A stretch of DNA of 64,000 nt, taken from positions 40,237 to 104,236 of the forward strand of contig PCBK01000114.1 of assembly GCA_002731275.1 (NCBI GenBank), given 5' to 3'. Below, piece by piece: positions 24,652 to 34,099 of the stretch. The translations under genes and the position numbers were made by a program. This DNA is from Deltaproteobacteria bacterium. Lineage in GTDB: Bacteria; Myxococcota_C; UBA6777. How positions within the stretch are numbered: position 1 is the first letter of the stretch; every line of letters begins with the position of its first letter. Below the pieces are notes generated by a model. That model was not told where the DNA came from. It saw nothing but the letters and a program-made list of their open reading frames with translations, and did not search any database.

Positions 24652-26187
24652 TTATTCACTCTTGATGCACTCTGAATCGTATCGTCCTGGTGCAAGTATA
24701 CCGTGTGGATCGACCTCTTCCTTTATCCTTCGAAGCAACCGTTTTGATCCATCATGGCGTGCTGGCATGTCCTGCATCGATTGGAGTCCCAGTCTGTACG
24801 GCATATGTCCTCGTTTGCGCAGCTCTGCGAACAAAGCATCATGGCACTCCATCGCGCGTTGGTCCTCTCCATCGACTTCGCGGTCGTAGTTTATCGCGAT
24901 AAAGACGCGAACAACGCGACCTGACGGACATCCGAATCCTATATTTGGTTCAAATCCATGTGCGAAGATGAGCTCCTGGCAACTTTCGACAAAGTCCCGG
25001 ATGATCTCCTGACGAAAGGGGAGCATGGGGCAAAGCCATAAGGCGCCGCACATATCGCCGTCTGGGTCCATCTCTTCTGGCGGCGCGCTACGTTTGCGCC
25101 AATAGGTGCTGCGGACATTTTCGTCCGAAGGGATCCCCAAAAATGGATTGTTTTCGAGTAGCTGTGGATGACTGTCTTGATCAAAAAAGAACAACGATTG
25201 GGTTGTTGGGGCTAACGCATCTTCGACAAGCTCGCGCATGAGCTTTGCGTGGGCTGCGTGATGGCAGTAAAGCGCGCCAGAGGCATACCAGGGCGCCTGT
25301 CCTGGTAAGTCCTCCCACCGGAGCACCTGCCCTGTGTCGAGAAGCTCTAGAGGGAGCTGTTGCTTGCGCGCGAGGAGTTTGTAGATGTTCCAAAAGTTGA
25401 TGCAATTACGAGGGATGATCTCTTCGAGCAAAAGGGTTTGGGCACGCGCAAGTGTTTGTTCGAGTTGGTCGAGGTCTGCGAGCTCGCAAAAGAACAGTTG
25501 TAAAAAGCGGGGTTTTGGCATCAACCAAAACGTCATCTTGGTCACGACGCCAAAATTGGACTGAGAAAACAAGCCCTCACATGAAGGTCCCAGTCCCCAG
25601 CGATACAAACCGTCAATGTCATTGTCCCCAAAGTGTCCAAATCCCGGGTGGATGACTTCTCCATTTGCGAGCACGATCTCTCGGATGGAAGAGACCTCTT
25701 GCCGTTCACCATATGGACCAATTGCGTCGCCTCTTTCCAAGGCATTTCCGATCAGGCTGGCGTCTGGTGAGCCTCCAATGACCGCGAGAAAGTGACGGGA
25801 TTGATGTTTTTTGAGGAAGTCATGGACTTGCTGGAAGGTCACGCCTGGTTCGACGGTAATGGTTGCGAGTGTTTCGTCCCATTCGATGATTTGGTTGAGG
25901 TGTGAGAGATCGAGGATGACGGCCTGTTTGCTCGTGGGGACGCGGGAACCAAGGCCCCAGTTTTTTCCTTGGCTGATCGGGTAAAGAGGGACTCGATGCT
26001 GTTGTGCGATACGAAGGCATGGGGGGATGTGCGCCGTGAGGCGTGGAGTGAGGATGGCGAGGACCTCGTTTTGGCTCTCAAACGTCGCTGTTTGTGCGGA
26101 CTTCAGATGCTCTGGCGCCTGCTCGACAGCTTCGTCTCCGAGGAGGGTCCTCCACGCGATGAGAGCGTCATGGAGTTGCGTGCTCAC
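24652..26187 (-). CDS. FAD-linked oxidase (VAO/PCMH superfamily)
   Basis: 511 residues. FAD_binding_4-type domain with the pyrophosphate-binding region PISQGKNWGLGSRVPTS (about 72-88), VEPGVTFQQVHDFL, and GNALERG; a C-terminal cap domain like that of 4-cresol dehydrogenase/vanillyl-alcohol oxidases, ending with ILAPGRYDS. The GKNWG motif resembles 4-cresol dehydrogenase flavoprotein PchF. The substrate is probably a phenol or another small hydroxylated compound, but the residue for covalent FAD attachment could not be assigned. The start ATG overlaps the stop of the upstream TPR gene by four bases (ATGA), so the two are translated together. Confidence 0.86.
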   Translation of the reverse strand: MSTQLHDALIAWRTLLGDEAVEQAPEHLKSAQTATFESQNEVLAILTPRLTAHIPPCLRIAQQHRVPLYPISQGKNWGLGSRVPTSKQAVILDLSHLNQIIEWDETLATITVEPGVTFQQVHDFLKKHQSRHFLAVIGGSPDASLIGNALERGDAIGPYGERQEVSSIREIVLANGEVIHPGFGHFGDNDIDGLYRWGLGPSCEGLFSQSNFGVVTKMTFWLMPKPRFLQLFFCELADLDQLEQTLARAQTLLLEEIIPRNCINFWNIYKLLARKQQLPLELLDTGQVLRWEDLPGQAPWYASGALYCHHAAHAKLMRELVEDALAPTTQSLFFFDQDSHPQLLENNPFLGIPSDENVRSTYWRKRSAPPEEMDPDGDMCGALWLCPMLPFRQEIIRDFVESCQELIFAHGFEPNIGFGCPSGRVVRVFIAINYDREVDGEDQRAMECHDALFAELRKRGHMPYRLGLQSMQDMPARHDGSKRLLRRIKEEVDPHGILAPGRYDSECIKSE

Positions 26188-27587
26188 TTTTCTTCGTCAT
26201 CGTCTTTTTTGGGGGTCGGTTTTGAGGAGCTGAGACGTCTCGCATCCCACATCATCGAGGAGAGAGCCTGGTTCATTCGGATCTCATCCTGTGTTGAGAA
26301 GACATTCTCCTCAAGCGCGTTGACAGCGTCGAGGACTTCGTCCATGGGGTGTGCGCCTTTTCGGATCTCTTTGATAAGCGCGCGGACCTTGCTCTTTTCA
26401 CCGATTTTGGCGTAGGCGAGGGCGAGGTTGTAGTGGAAGCGCCAGTCTGAGGCTGGAACTTTTTCGATGACCTTCTTGAACACGTCGATCGATTCGTGAT
26501 GCTTGGTATCGTCATCCATTTCGAGCAGTACGGCGCCGAGGTTCCCGAGGGGACGGTACTCATCTGCAGGAGCGTGTTTGATCGCTTTGCGATACTCAGC
26601 TTCGGCTTTCTCGTAGGCTCCGACTGTTTCAAACAAGTTTCCGAGGTGGTAATAACCTTGCCACTCGTTGGGGTCGATTTCGATGACGCGGCGGGCTGCC
26701 TGCTCACTCTTCTCTAGATCTTCGGTCAGGACGTAGTACAGCGCGAGGTTGAGCCACACCTGAAGGTAATCTGGAACTTGTGCGACGACTTGCTCCATGT
26801 ACTCAACGGCGTTTTGAATGAGACCCGCTTGAGAGCATACCGCTGCAGCTTTCTGGAGCAGCGCAGGGTGGTTGTCACAGGTGTTCAGGCCCGCGTTGAG
26901 GACGTTGATCGCCGTTTCAAAGTCTTTGGCTTGGACGAGCACATCTGCGAGTGTCGCGAAGATGTCGACGTTTGGCGAGATCTCAAGCGCGCGGTTGAAG
27001 GCTGCGATGGCGTCCCCAATCTGTCCAGCTTTGACACACACCATCCCAAGAATGTAGAAGGCGTCGTAGCTGTTGGGATCGAGTCTTGTGGAGTGGACGA
27101 GGGCTTCGAAGGCGTTCTCGATATCTCCAAATTGTGCGAGGAGCCTGCCAAAGTTGAAGTGAGCCAGGAACAAATCCGGGCCTTTTTCGACAGCGACACC
27201 GAGGTGTTCAAGAGCCTGGTCGAGATCACCCCTGGCTTCGTGTAAGAGGCCTTGGAAGATGTAGTACTCGGGGTCGTTAGGTGCGAGGCGGTAGACACCC
27301 ATCAGGTAATTTTCAGCTTCGTCGAGCATACCCATGTAAATCGCACCACGGGCGAGGCCGATCAACGCTTCGACTTCTGTGGGGTTTGCATCGACGACTT
27401 TGAGATAGGCCTTTGTTGCTTCTTCGACGTTTGCGTCTTTCATGTGTTGCCTCGCTTCCTGAAGGTACCGTGTAAGCGGGATCCCCTTGAGCTTTGCTGC
27501 TTGCAAAAAGAGGGCGCGCGCCTCATCTGGTTTTCTCTGCTTGAGCGTGTTGCGGGCTTGTTGGAGTATAGCGTCGGCGTTGGACAT
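26184..27587 (-). CDS. TPR repeat protein
   Basis: 467 residues, no signal peptide, so cytoplasmic. Nearly the whole length is tetratricopeptide repeats (for example AFNRALEISPNVDIFATLADV, shortened here, and YYHLGNLFETVGAYEKA), about ten units, ending in a Lys/Asp/Glu-rich tail. The ATG at 27587 was selected because GGAGG lies seven bases upstream; a start 12 codons earlier is less likely. It overlaps the FAD oxidase gene by four bases. A protein-interaction scaffold is inferred; the partner is unknown. Confidence 0.87.
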   Translation of the reverse strand: MSNADAILQQARNTLKQRKPDEARALFLQAAKLKGIPLTRYLQEARQHMKDANVEEATKAYLKVVDANPTEVEALIGLARGAIYMGMLDEAENYLMGVYRLAPNDPEYYIFQGLLHEARGDLDQALEHLGVAVEKGPDLFLAHFNFGRLLAQFGDIENAFEALVHSTRLDPNSYDAFYILGMVCVKAGQIGDAIAAFNRALEISPNVDIFATLADVLVQAKDFETAINVLNAGLNTCDNHPALLQKAAAVCSQAGLIQNAVEYMEQVVAQVPDYLQVWLNLALYYVLTEDLEKSEQAARRVIEIDPNEWQGYYHLGNLFETVGAYEKAEAEYRKAIKHAPADEYRPLGNLGAVLLEMDDDTKHHESIDVFKKVIEKVPASDWRFHYNLALAYAKIGEKSKVRALIKEIRKGAHPMDEVLDAVNALEENVFSTQDEIRMNQALSSMMWDARRLSSSKPTPKKDDDEEK

Positions 27588-27706
27588 ATGTGTGCCTCCT
27601 GGAGGGAGCGAGAACGTGTTCACAAATTGTGGGGGATTGTAGTGGATCGAGGGGGGAGTTGTCCAGCCCGATTTGCAGGACAGAAGTTTTGAGTGGGGTG
27701 TTGTTT

Positions 27707-29473
27707 CTACCAGCCGCTGAAGAATTCGCCAACAGCTTTCGCGCCATCTGCGACGGCACCACCAACGGCTTTTGCACCGCCAACAACTGCGTCGCCGATA
27801 TCTTCAGCCACATCTTCTGCAGCGTCAACGGCTGCGCTGCCGATGGCTCTGACGTCTTGCATGTCGAAGTTGTCGTCGCCAGTGACATCCAATTTGTCGA
27901 GCTGATCATCGACAACACCGACTGTCGCTTTACCGATGGCGCCAACATCAACAGCGACTTGGACGCGACCACCTGCACCTACACCGAGGGCGGCACCTGC
28001 GCCGAAGCTCAATGTGAGCTTGCCATCGTCGTAACCAATGCTACCGTTAGCCTGTGCTTCTGCACCAGCAGAGACGTAACCTTCGGCTTTTACAGAGAAG
28101 GGACCTGCGTCGACTTGTACGTCACCTTCTGCTTTGACGACCGCTGATGCGCCGGCCTGTCCTTCGAGGACGGCTGCTGGGGGGTTGCCTGTGAATTTGA
28201 CGTGTCCTTTGGCGTAGGCTGTGGCTTCGGCTGCCACACGACCACGTGCTGAGACGCCTGCGTCGAATTTCTCTCCACCGATGGTGATGTTATCAGTGCG
28301 GTATCCACCGGATACTTCTGCAGAGACTTCCGAACCGATAGCCGCGTAACCACGAGCTTCGAGACCTTGTGTGTTGAGGGTCGCGAAGCCGTTGGCTTCG
28401 GCGTAGACTTCAGCCTTGGCACCTGCTGAACCGTGGACGGTTCCACCTCCATCGAGTTTGTGGGAGGCTGAGGTTTGGGCATAAAGGCCTGCACGAACGT
28501 CGGCGTTTCCGCGAGCACGGAGGCCGTCTGCGCCGAGTGTGACTTCACCGTATTGTGTGGTAGAGACACGTGGTCCGAGGAGGGTTTCTGTGGTTGTTCT
28601 GCCATCTGCGGAGACTGTTTTGGTCGGATCGTTTCCTGCGATTGTCCGTGTGGTTGGTGTGCCGCCACCGAGGAGAGTTGTGCGAAGGCCCATATCTGCG
28701 GCAATGTTCATGCCTTTTTGGTACCTTGAATGCCTGTCTGCGCGTGCTTGTCGCGCTTCGAGTCTACTGTTGTCTGCGTCTGTACCGCGGACATCAGCGC
28801 GGCTATCGCGTGTGATCGTTGTTTGTCTCTCGTTGCGGCGTTCGTTGGTGTAGTTGACGCCGGTGTTGGACTCGTAGCGTCCTTGGACGTATCTGGATTT
28901 ACCGAAGTTTCCGCCGTTGAGGTAGCGGCCATTGCGGTACTGGAGTCCGTCACCAATGCGGCTTGTTTCCGCGCCACTTGAGCTTGTGATGACGGTGCTG
29001 CGTGTTGTGTTGCCGCGGGTGTTTGTGTAGTTGATGGCTTCGCTTTGGAAGCTACCTTCGGTGATGTTTGTGCGGCCAATTGAAGCGTGATCACCGTATT
29101 TGGTCACGACTTGTTGGGTGATTCGTTGACGATCAACACCACCATTTCGGTTGTAAGCTCGGTCGTATTGGGTCGAGCTTGTCATATTTCCGTTTGTTGT
29201 GGATGTGCTGCTGCTGTCGTTTGTTTTGCGACCATTTACGTACTTTGCAGTACGTTCGTTGGTGTAGTCGCTTGTTGTTTCTTTTCTAGATGTGTTGGTT
29301 GTGCTGCGGAACCATCCTTGGATGGTCTCTACACTTCTTTCGAATGTGCTACGATCAGTTGTGCGTGTGGATTTGATCGATGTGGATTTGTCATCACGTT
29401 TGATCTCGATGGACTCATTGGGTCTCGTGATGTTTGTTATATTTGGTTTTGAACCACCGATTTTCCTGGTCAT
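27707..29473 (-). CDS. Large repetitive Ala/Gly-rich protein with dockerin-like Ca loop
   Basis: 588 residues, family not recognised. Residues ~1-240 are polar and rich in Thr, Ser, Asn and Arg with recurring short units (YTNERT, YTNTRG, YTNERRN; NGRYLNGG). Residues ~290-500 alternate small residues in strands (AGAKAEVYAEANG, AGASAVVKAEGDV) typical of a long β-solenoid or amyloid-like scaffold. A Ca-binding loop of dockerin/EF-hand type (DVTGDDNFDMQD) follows, then two amphipathic Ala/Gly helices (AAEDVAEDIGDAV, GGAKAVGGAVADGAK). There is no signal peptide. AGGAGCGG precedes the ATG. It might be a secreted structural or injected protein; function unknown. Confidence 0.8.
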   Translation of the reverse strand: MTRKIGGSKPNITNITRPNESIEIKRDDKSTSIKSTRTTDRSTFERSVETIQGWFRSTTNTSRKETTSDYTNERTAKYVNGRKTNDSSSTSTTNGNMTSSTQYDRAYNRNGGVDRQRITQQVVTKYGDHASIGRTNITEGSFQSEAINYTNTRGNTTRSTVITSSSGAETSRIGDGLQYRNGRYLNGGNFGKSRYVQGRYESNTGVNYTNERRNERQTTITRDSRADVRGTDADNSRLEARQARADRHSRYQKGMNIAADMGLRTTLLGGGTPTTRTIAGNDPTKTVSADGRTTTETLLGPRVSTTQYGEVTLGADGLRARGNADVRAGLYAQTSASHKLDGGGTVHGSAGAKAEVYAEANGFATLNTQGLEARGYAAIGSEVSAEVSGGYRTDNITIGGEKFDAGVSARGRVAAEATAYAKGHVKFTGNPPAAVLEGQAGASAVVKAEGDVQVDAGPFSVKAEGYVSAGAEAQANGSIGYDDGKLTLSFGAGAALGVGAGGRVQVAVDVGAIGKATVGVVDDQLDKLDVTGDDNFDMQDVRAIGSAAVDAAEDVAEDIGDAVVGGAKAVGGAVADGAKAVGEFFSGW

Positions 29474-29706
29474 TTTCCGCTCCTGTAGGACACATTCATA
29501 GGGGTTTTTTGTTTACAATGTATGTCCAAAACCCCTCAACACATAGTCTGGAGGTTTTTCACTCTCATTTGTTATCGGGGATTGTGTGTGAAAAGTTTCT
29601 TACAAACAACAGTTTTTTTTGCTGCTTCCTCTTTACGTAGGAATATCAATCGCATACCATCTGTGTGATGTCAACCCATCACCCATTTTCCAGGAAGGAG
29701 TACACG

Positions 29707-31740
29707 ATGAGAGAGTGTGTTTTGCTCGTCTTTTGGATCGCCTCTGTCGTTCCAGTGACAGTAAACGCTGCCCCTCCAGCAGGACAAAGCGCATTGTTGA
29801 ATGGTATGCACGACATTGAGTCGGTGTCGTGGATGAAAAATGCCACCTCAGGTTGCGACAAAGGCTGGGTGACAGATTTGAAATACATCGGTACACAGGG
29901 CACGCCAGGTGTGGATTGTCACACTGGCGCAACACAAGCAGGGATCTCGATCATTCAACGTCTCGATGTAAGCGGGACAGAGTCCTTTCCGCATAACGCC
30001 TCTCAGGCTGCTGGGTACGCCAAGAATTTTGCCCACTACGCCTCCAAGTGTCCAAATATCCACGTGTGGATTGTCGGCAACGAGCCGAACTTTACAGTGC
30101 ACAAGAGCGACCCTGACTGCTCATCAAGCGCTTACGCCAAAGCCTACGTCGAAGTTCACAAACGAGTACATGCCTTGCCTGGGCATCAAAATGACGTTTT
30201 GCTCGTGGCTTCCAATTCTCCATTTTCTCCTGGGTGTCTTGAGAGCATGAGACAGATCGTGAAGGAGATCAAGGCCGCAGGGATCACACCTGACGGTTTT
30301 GCGCTGCATCCTTACACTCGTGCGTCAACTGGGAGCGCGCTCAATGCTTCTTATGTGACCAACACATCGACCCAGCAAGACAATACGATCAATGAATGTC
30401 CTGGCAACGCAAGCTGGAGCGATACCTGGCACTCGCACTTTCGGATTTACATCGATTATATCAAGGCTATAGAGGCGTTGGGAGTGGTCGGTAAACCCAT
30501 GTTCTTTACTGAGAGTGGGAACGCGTGTGAGCCGACCATTCAGAATAATGCTTGTTACCCTGACGCCGACGTTGGCTACTTTCAGGCGTTGTACAAAGAG
30601 GCCCATCGCTGGAATCAACTCTCCACAACGAAGAGTAAAATACGCGCCATTACACCCTATCGTTGGACGATCAATGACGACGGCACTGGTCGTGACTTTG
30701 CGATCGGTAGACGCGCCAATTTGCTCTCTGATCTCAAAAAAGCTTTTGCGCAAAAGTACAGCTGGACATCTTCAGCTTGTGGTACATCCAAGTGCGTGAA
30801 AGATGCAGATTGTCCGAGCGGAAAGAGGTGTGATACGTCGACGGGAGCGTGTGTCTCTGTTACGCCTACACATTGTACGCCTCAGCAATGTGGCGCGCAG
30901 GTCTGTTCGCCTTCTTCGTGTCCTTCTGAACCGGGGGGTTGCGTCTCAAAAGGGAGCGGGCAGTTCTCCTTTCAGCCAACGCCACCGCTGCCTCATTCCC
31001 TTGTGCGGGTCTCCTTCGTACATCCTACAGGGTGGGCATATATTGGACTCACATATTGCGGTCCTACACAGGGAGAGGGCACCAACTTGAAGATCGACAA
31101 GGCGCCAAATGGACAGTTTCGTTGGTCTTTCGATATCGGTCCTGTCGCAGAAGGGGTGTATCGGGTGTCTTTTACGGCTGACAAAGGTGCGAAGATCATT
31201 GGATCTGTCCAAATGGTTGTGCAGGCCCCCTGTACGCCGAGTCAGGAGACATGTAACAACAAAGACGATGATTGCAATGGTCAAATCGACGATGGGCTAC
31301 AAAGGACTTGTTACACTGGACCTGCTGGGACCGCGTCAAATGCGCCTTGTCGTGCAGGTCAGCAGCTTTGTGTCGCAGGTCAGTGGGGAAGTTGTCAGGG
31401 AGAGCAGCGACCACTTCCGAATGATATCTGTCACGACAATGTGGATAACGATTGCAATGGTCTCGTCGATGATCAGTGCACACAACCTGAAAGTTCCCAA
31501 CCAGACGCAAAAATAGGTAAGGAGGTGTCTGCCCCTGAGCCTGTACGTCGTGAGGAGAGTTATGTCCAGGATGGTGGCGGCGTGGTGATCATTGAGGCAG
31601 GGCCTCAAGATAAACGACAAACATTCCGGACAGGAGGAGCCGGGTGTCGGTGTGAAGGAGGCCCCGGTGAGAGTGTCTGGATGTGGCCGCTGCTTTTGTT
31701 ATTTGGGGCTTTTTGGTTTCGTCGTAGAGGGTTGGTTTGA
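29707..31740 (+). CDS. Secreted glycosidase-like protein with MopE-type motifs and MYXO-CTERM-like tail
   Basis: 677 residues. Signal peptide ending near VNA; a TIM-barrel glycoside-hydrolase-like domain (about 25-355) with a probable acid/base Glu126 in GNEPNF and nucleophile Glu269 in FFTESGN, as in clan GH-A enzymes. A Cys-rich segment (CVKDADCPSGKRC) and a β-domain follow, then two MopE-type putative metal-binding motifs (NNKDDDCNGQIDDG and DNVDNDCNGLVDD). The C-terminus has CRC, a hydrophobic helix and RRR, matching the MYXO-CTERM sorting layout. AGGAAGGAGT precedes the ATG at 29707. It probably acts on an external glycan while anchored to the cell surface; substrate unknown. Confidence 0.87.
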   Translation: MRECVLLVFWIASVVPVTVNAAPPAGQSALLNGMHDIESVSWMKNATSGCDKGWVTDLKYIGTQGTPGVDCHTGATQAGISIIQRLDVSGTESFPHNASQAAGYAKNFAHYASKCPNIHVWIVGNEPNFTVHKSDPDCSSSAYAKAYVEVHKRVHALPGHQNDVLLVASNSPFSPGCLESMRQIVKEIKAAGITPDGFALHPYTRASTGSALNASYVTNTSTQQDNTINECPGNASWSDTWHSHFRIYIDYIKAIEALGVVGKPMFFTESGNACEPTIQNNACYPDADVGYFQALYKEAHRWNQLSTTKSKIRAITPYRWTINDDGTGRDFAIGRRANLLSDLKKAFAQKYSWTSSACGTSKCVKDADCPSGKRCDTSTGACVSVTPTHCTPQQCGAQVCSPSSCPSEPGGCVSKGSGQFSFQPTPPLPHSLVRVSFVHPTGWAYIGLTYCGPTQGEGTNLKIDKAPNGQFRWSFDIGPVAEGVYRVSFTADKGAKIIGSVQMVVQAPCTPSQETCNNKDDDCNGQIDDGLQRTCYTGPAGTASNAPCRAGQQLCVAGQWGSCQGEQRPLPNDICHDNVDNDCNGLVDDQCTQPESSQPDAKIGKEVSAPEPVRREESYVQDGGGVVIIEAGPQDKRQTFRTGGAGCRCEGGPGESVWMWPLLLLFGAFWFRRRGLV

Positions 31741-31744
31741 AACT

Positions 31745-33511
31745 TCAGGGGAGCGTTTCTTGTGCCCACTGGGCGAACGCCTGACAGAAGCAGGTGAAGT
31801 GCTTTTCGCTCTCGTGTGGACCGTTTTTGTATCTGCCCCACCTCAATGTTGGGCGCAGCTCCCACAACGCTCTCTCGACGTGTGGTGTAAAGAGCAGTGA
31901 GGAGGCAAAGGCATCGGGGTGTTCTTCTTTGTAGCGGCGCAGCGCGTCGCACATCTCAAAGACTGTCATGGGTTGGTTGTGTTTGCCCAACAAGTGAAGG
32001 ATACATTTGCGAAAATGGATCTCTTCCTCCGTGTGAGGCGAGTCGTCTGTGTTTGTAAGACCCATTTCTCCGAGTAATTCGTGGTAGCGTTCTTTGGCTT
32101 CGTACTCCGCTGTTGGCAGCTCCAATTGGTGATCTCGAAGAAGATCATCTCTATACCCAGGTCGCGCTGCGAGCAGAAACTGGACATTTTGACCTGGTAT
32201 ATCGTGCAAGTAGACGAGCAGATCGTATAGTCTGTGTGATTCTTCTCTGTAGGGGGTGTACGCTTCGTGAAAGCGGTCAATGGTGATCAGCAGTGTCTGG
32301 CCAGATGTCCCCATTTTTTGCAGGAGCGTGTTGAGCTGTTCAAAAAGCTCCTCCGTCGTTTGTGACGTGAAGGAGGGAGGGGGCAATTCGAAGATCTGAT
32401 GGAGTTTGCGCACGAGGTAGCGTGCAAAGGTCGTCGAAGAGGTCGTGATGCTCTTGTGGGTGATACGGTATGGGATGACGTGATCCCACGAGGAGAGGAA
32501 GTCTCTGTCCGTTAAGAAGTGTGTCTTCCCACTCCCTGGATATCCAAGCAACAAGACGAAGTTGGGTTTGTTTTTTCCCTCTTGCTGGAGGGCATTACGT
32601 AGGCGCTCTTGGTATGTTGTGCGCTGTGAGAGGGAGAGAGGGCAGTCCACAGAGTCCGGAGGTGGGAAGGATAGTTTTCCCTGGCGTTTGTCTTCGTAAG
32701 CTTGGAGGTGTTTGTACACACGTGGATTCGTCTCAAAGATCGCGCGTCTCTCCTCATGTGTCGCAGACTGTAAGGCGATAGGGTGGAGAGAGAATCCAGT
32801 CTCTTCGTCTCTTTGGATAAGGAACATATGTGTTAAGTCGAGCCACTGGCCGTTGGTCGTGCGCTGGAGCGTTTGATAAGGAGTGGGGGGTTTCTCGGAT
32901 TTGATATCTTGGGTGTGTATCGTCGCGTCGTAGTCTGCGTTTCGCCACAGTTCTTGCTCTGGATCCCAGAAGACGAGGGGAGGGAAGGGAGGGAGCACGA
33001 GTGGTTGCACGAGCTCCCAGAGCATCGCTCTGTGTGTGAGGATATCTTGGATCACTGCGGAAAAGCTGCCGTGTGCGAAGTTGTTCCTGTAGGCAAGAAG
33101 ACGTGAAAGGGTAGAGGTCTTATCACCAGGTGCGCCGTACGCGAAGAGCGCGAGTGGTTGCTGTTGCAAGGACCAGTTGTGTTGACGAAATGTTCTCGCG
33201 ATGGAGGAGCCTATGTATGCCCACGTGCCGACAGAGGGAGAGCGTCGACTTTCGAGGATCTGTTGAAAGAGCATCAGATCAAGCGCTTCATCGTGTGCTT
33301 CGGGGTGGTGGGTGTACTCTGCGATCCAGGACCAGCCGAGGTAGGTAAGCCATGATTCGAGCAGGTAGATCAGCTCGTCAGCGCTGTTGATGAGGCTCTC
33401 TTCAAGCAGCGCAAAGGTCGCGTGTGCAAGAGGAGCGGGGAGTTTTTTGTAGGGAGATGGTTGGTCGTGAAAGGTCGGGAAGCTGTCTGGGGAGGGGGAG
33501 GTTTGTGTCAT
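31745..33511 (-). CDS. STAND-type NTPase with N-terminal RNxxAH (HEPN-like) domain
   Basis: 588 residues. Residues ~25-175 are helical with a SPSVGTW motif (91-97) and YRNNFAHGS, where Arg142 and His147 give the Rx4H spacing of HEPN ribonucleases; the same RN..AHG pattern is common in helical N-terminal domains of STAND/AAA proteins. A P-loop NTPase follows: Walker A GYPGSGKT (323-330), Walker B LLITID (Asp412), a possible sensor in LLAARPG, then a helical/winged C-terminal region. No signal peptide. Translation begins 3 bp after the stop of the upstream barrel-protein gene. Defence or stress sensing is inferred, not shown. Confidence 0.78.
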   Translation of the reverse strand: MTQTSPSPDSFPTFHDQPSPYKKLPAPLAHATFALLEESLINSADELIYLLESWLTYLGWSWIAEYTHHPEAHDEALDLMLFQQILESRRSPSVGTWAYIGSSIARTFRQHNWSLQQQPLALFAYGAPGDKTSTLSRLLAYRNNFAHGSFSAVIQDILTHRAMLWELVQPLVLPPFPPLVFWDPEQELWRNADYDATIHTQDIKSEKPPTPYQTLQRTTNGQWLDLTHMFLIQRDEETGFSLHPIALQSATHEERRAIFETNPRVYKHLQAYEDKRQGKLSFPPPDSVDCPLSLSQRTTYQERLRNALQQEGKNKPNFVLLLGYPGSGKTHFLTDRDFLSSWDHVIPYRITHKSITTSSTTFARYLVRKLHQIFELPPPSFTSQTTEELFEQLNTLLQKMGTSGQTLLITIDRFHEAYTPYREESHRLYDLLVYLHDIPGQNVQFLLAARPGYRDDLLRDHQLELPTAEYEAKERYHELLGEMGLTNTDDSPHTEEEIHFRKCILHLLGKHNQPMTVFEMCDALRRYKEEHPDAFASSLLFTPHVERALWELRPTLRWGRYKNGPHESEKHFTCFCQAFAQWAQETLP

Positions 33512-33514
33512 GTG

Positions 33515-34099
33515 TTAAAACATGAATTCGAGGCCGAGTTGTCCATAGAAAGGCATGTAGAAACGATCTGCGAAGAGATATTGGTAATCGATCTCGGCAA
33601 ACAAACGAAGGCGTCTTGTGACTTTGACACGGGCACCTACACCGAGAAGGAAACCAAATAGAACTGCGCTGTTGCGTCGTGCGTCGTCTGCACCTGCGGT
33701 GATGTCCAGCGCGCCTCTCACGTAGAACCAACGCATTCTTGCGCGGATACCAGGCTTGATGCTCACGTATCCCCAGCCTCTATTGTCATATCCTTGGGGA
33801 GTCACAAAGTGACCACCGACGTTGAGATCCAACGAGAGATTGGGGTGAATCCACAAGTGACCACCTACCTCAGCCATACCGTAAGCAAATGCGTATGAAT
33901 CATTGAGATAGTTGGAGTTGGTGTCGTAGACATCGACAAAGTGGAGACCACCGGAGGCAGTCATCGAAAACACGGGACGGAATGTGCGCTTGAAACTTCT
34001 GTATCTTCGATAGCGCCAGTGTGCATCCGCATTTTCTGCGGGCAAAGTGATCGCACCAAAACAAACCATCGCGGCTAAAAATACTAGGACCTTCTTCAT
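33515..34099 (-). CDS. Small outer-membrane β-barrel protein
   Basis: 194 residues from the ATG at 34099 (AAGG upstream). Signal peptide ending near NADA, an Arg/Tyr-rich stretch (HWRYRRYRSFKRTF), then alternating hydrophobic strands (GGHLWIHPNLSLDLNVGG, LFAEIDYQYLF) and a C-terminal Phe (LEFMF), the usual recognition end for the BAM complex. About eight strands fit the length. Probably a porin-like or adhesion barrel of the OmpW/OmpX size class; exact family not assigned. The NTPase gene follows after three bases, an unusual pairing. Confidence 0.82.
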   Translation of the reverse strand: MKKVLVFLAAMVCFGAITLPAENADAHWRYRRYRSFKRTFRPVFSMTASGGLHFVDVYDTNSNYLNDSYAFAYGMAEVGGHLWIHPNLSLDLNVGGHFVTPQGYDNRGWGYVSIKPGIRARMRWFYVRGALDITAGADDARRNSAVLFGFLLGVGARVKVTRRLRLFAEIDYQYLFADRFYMPFYGQLGLEFMF

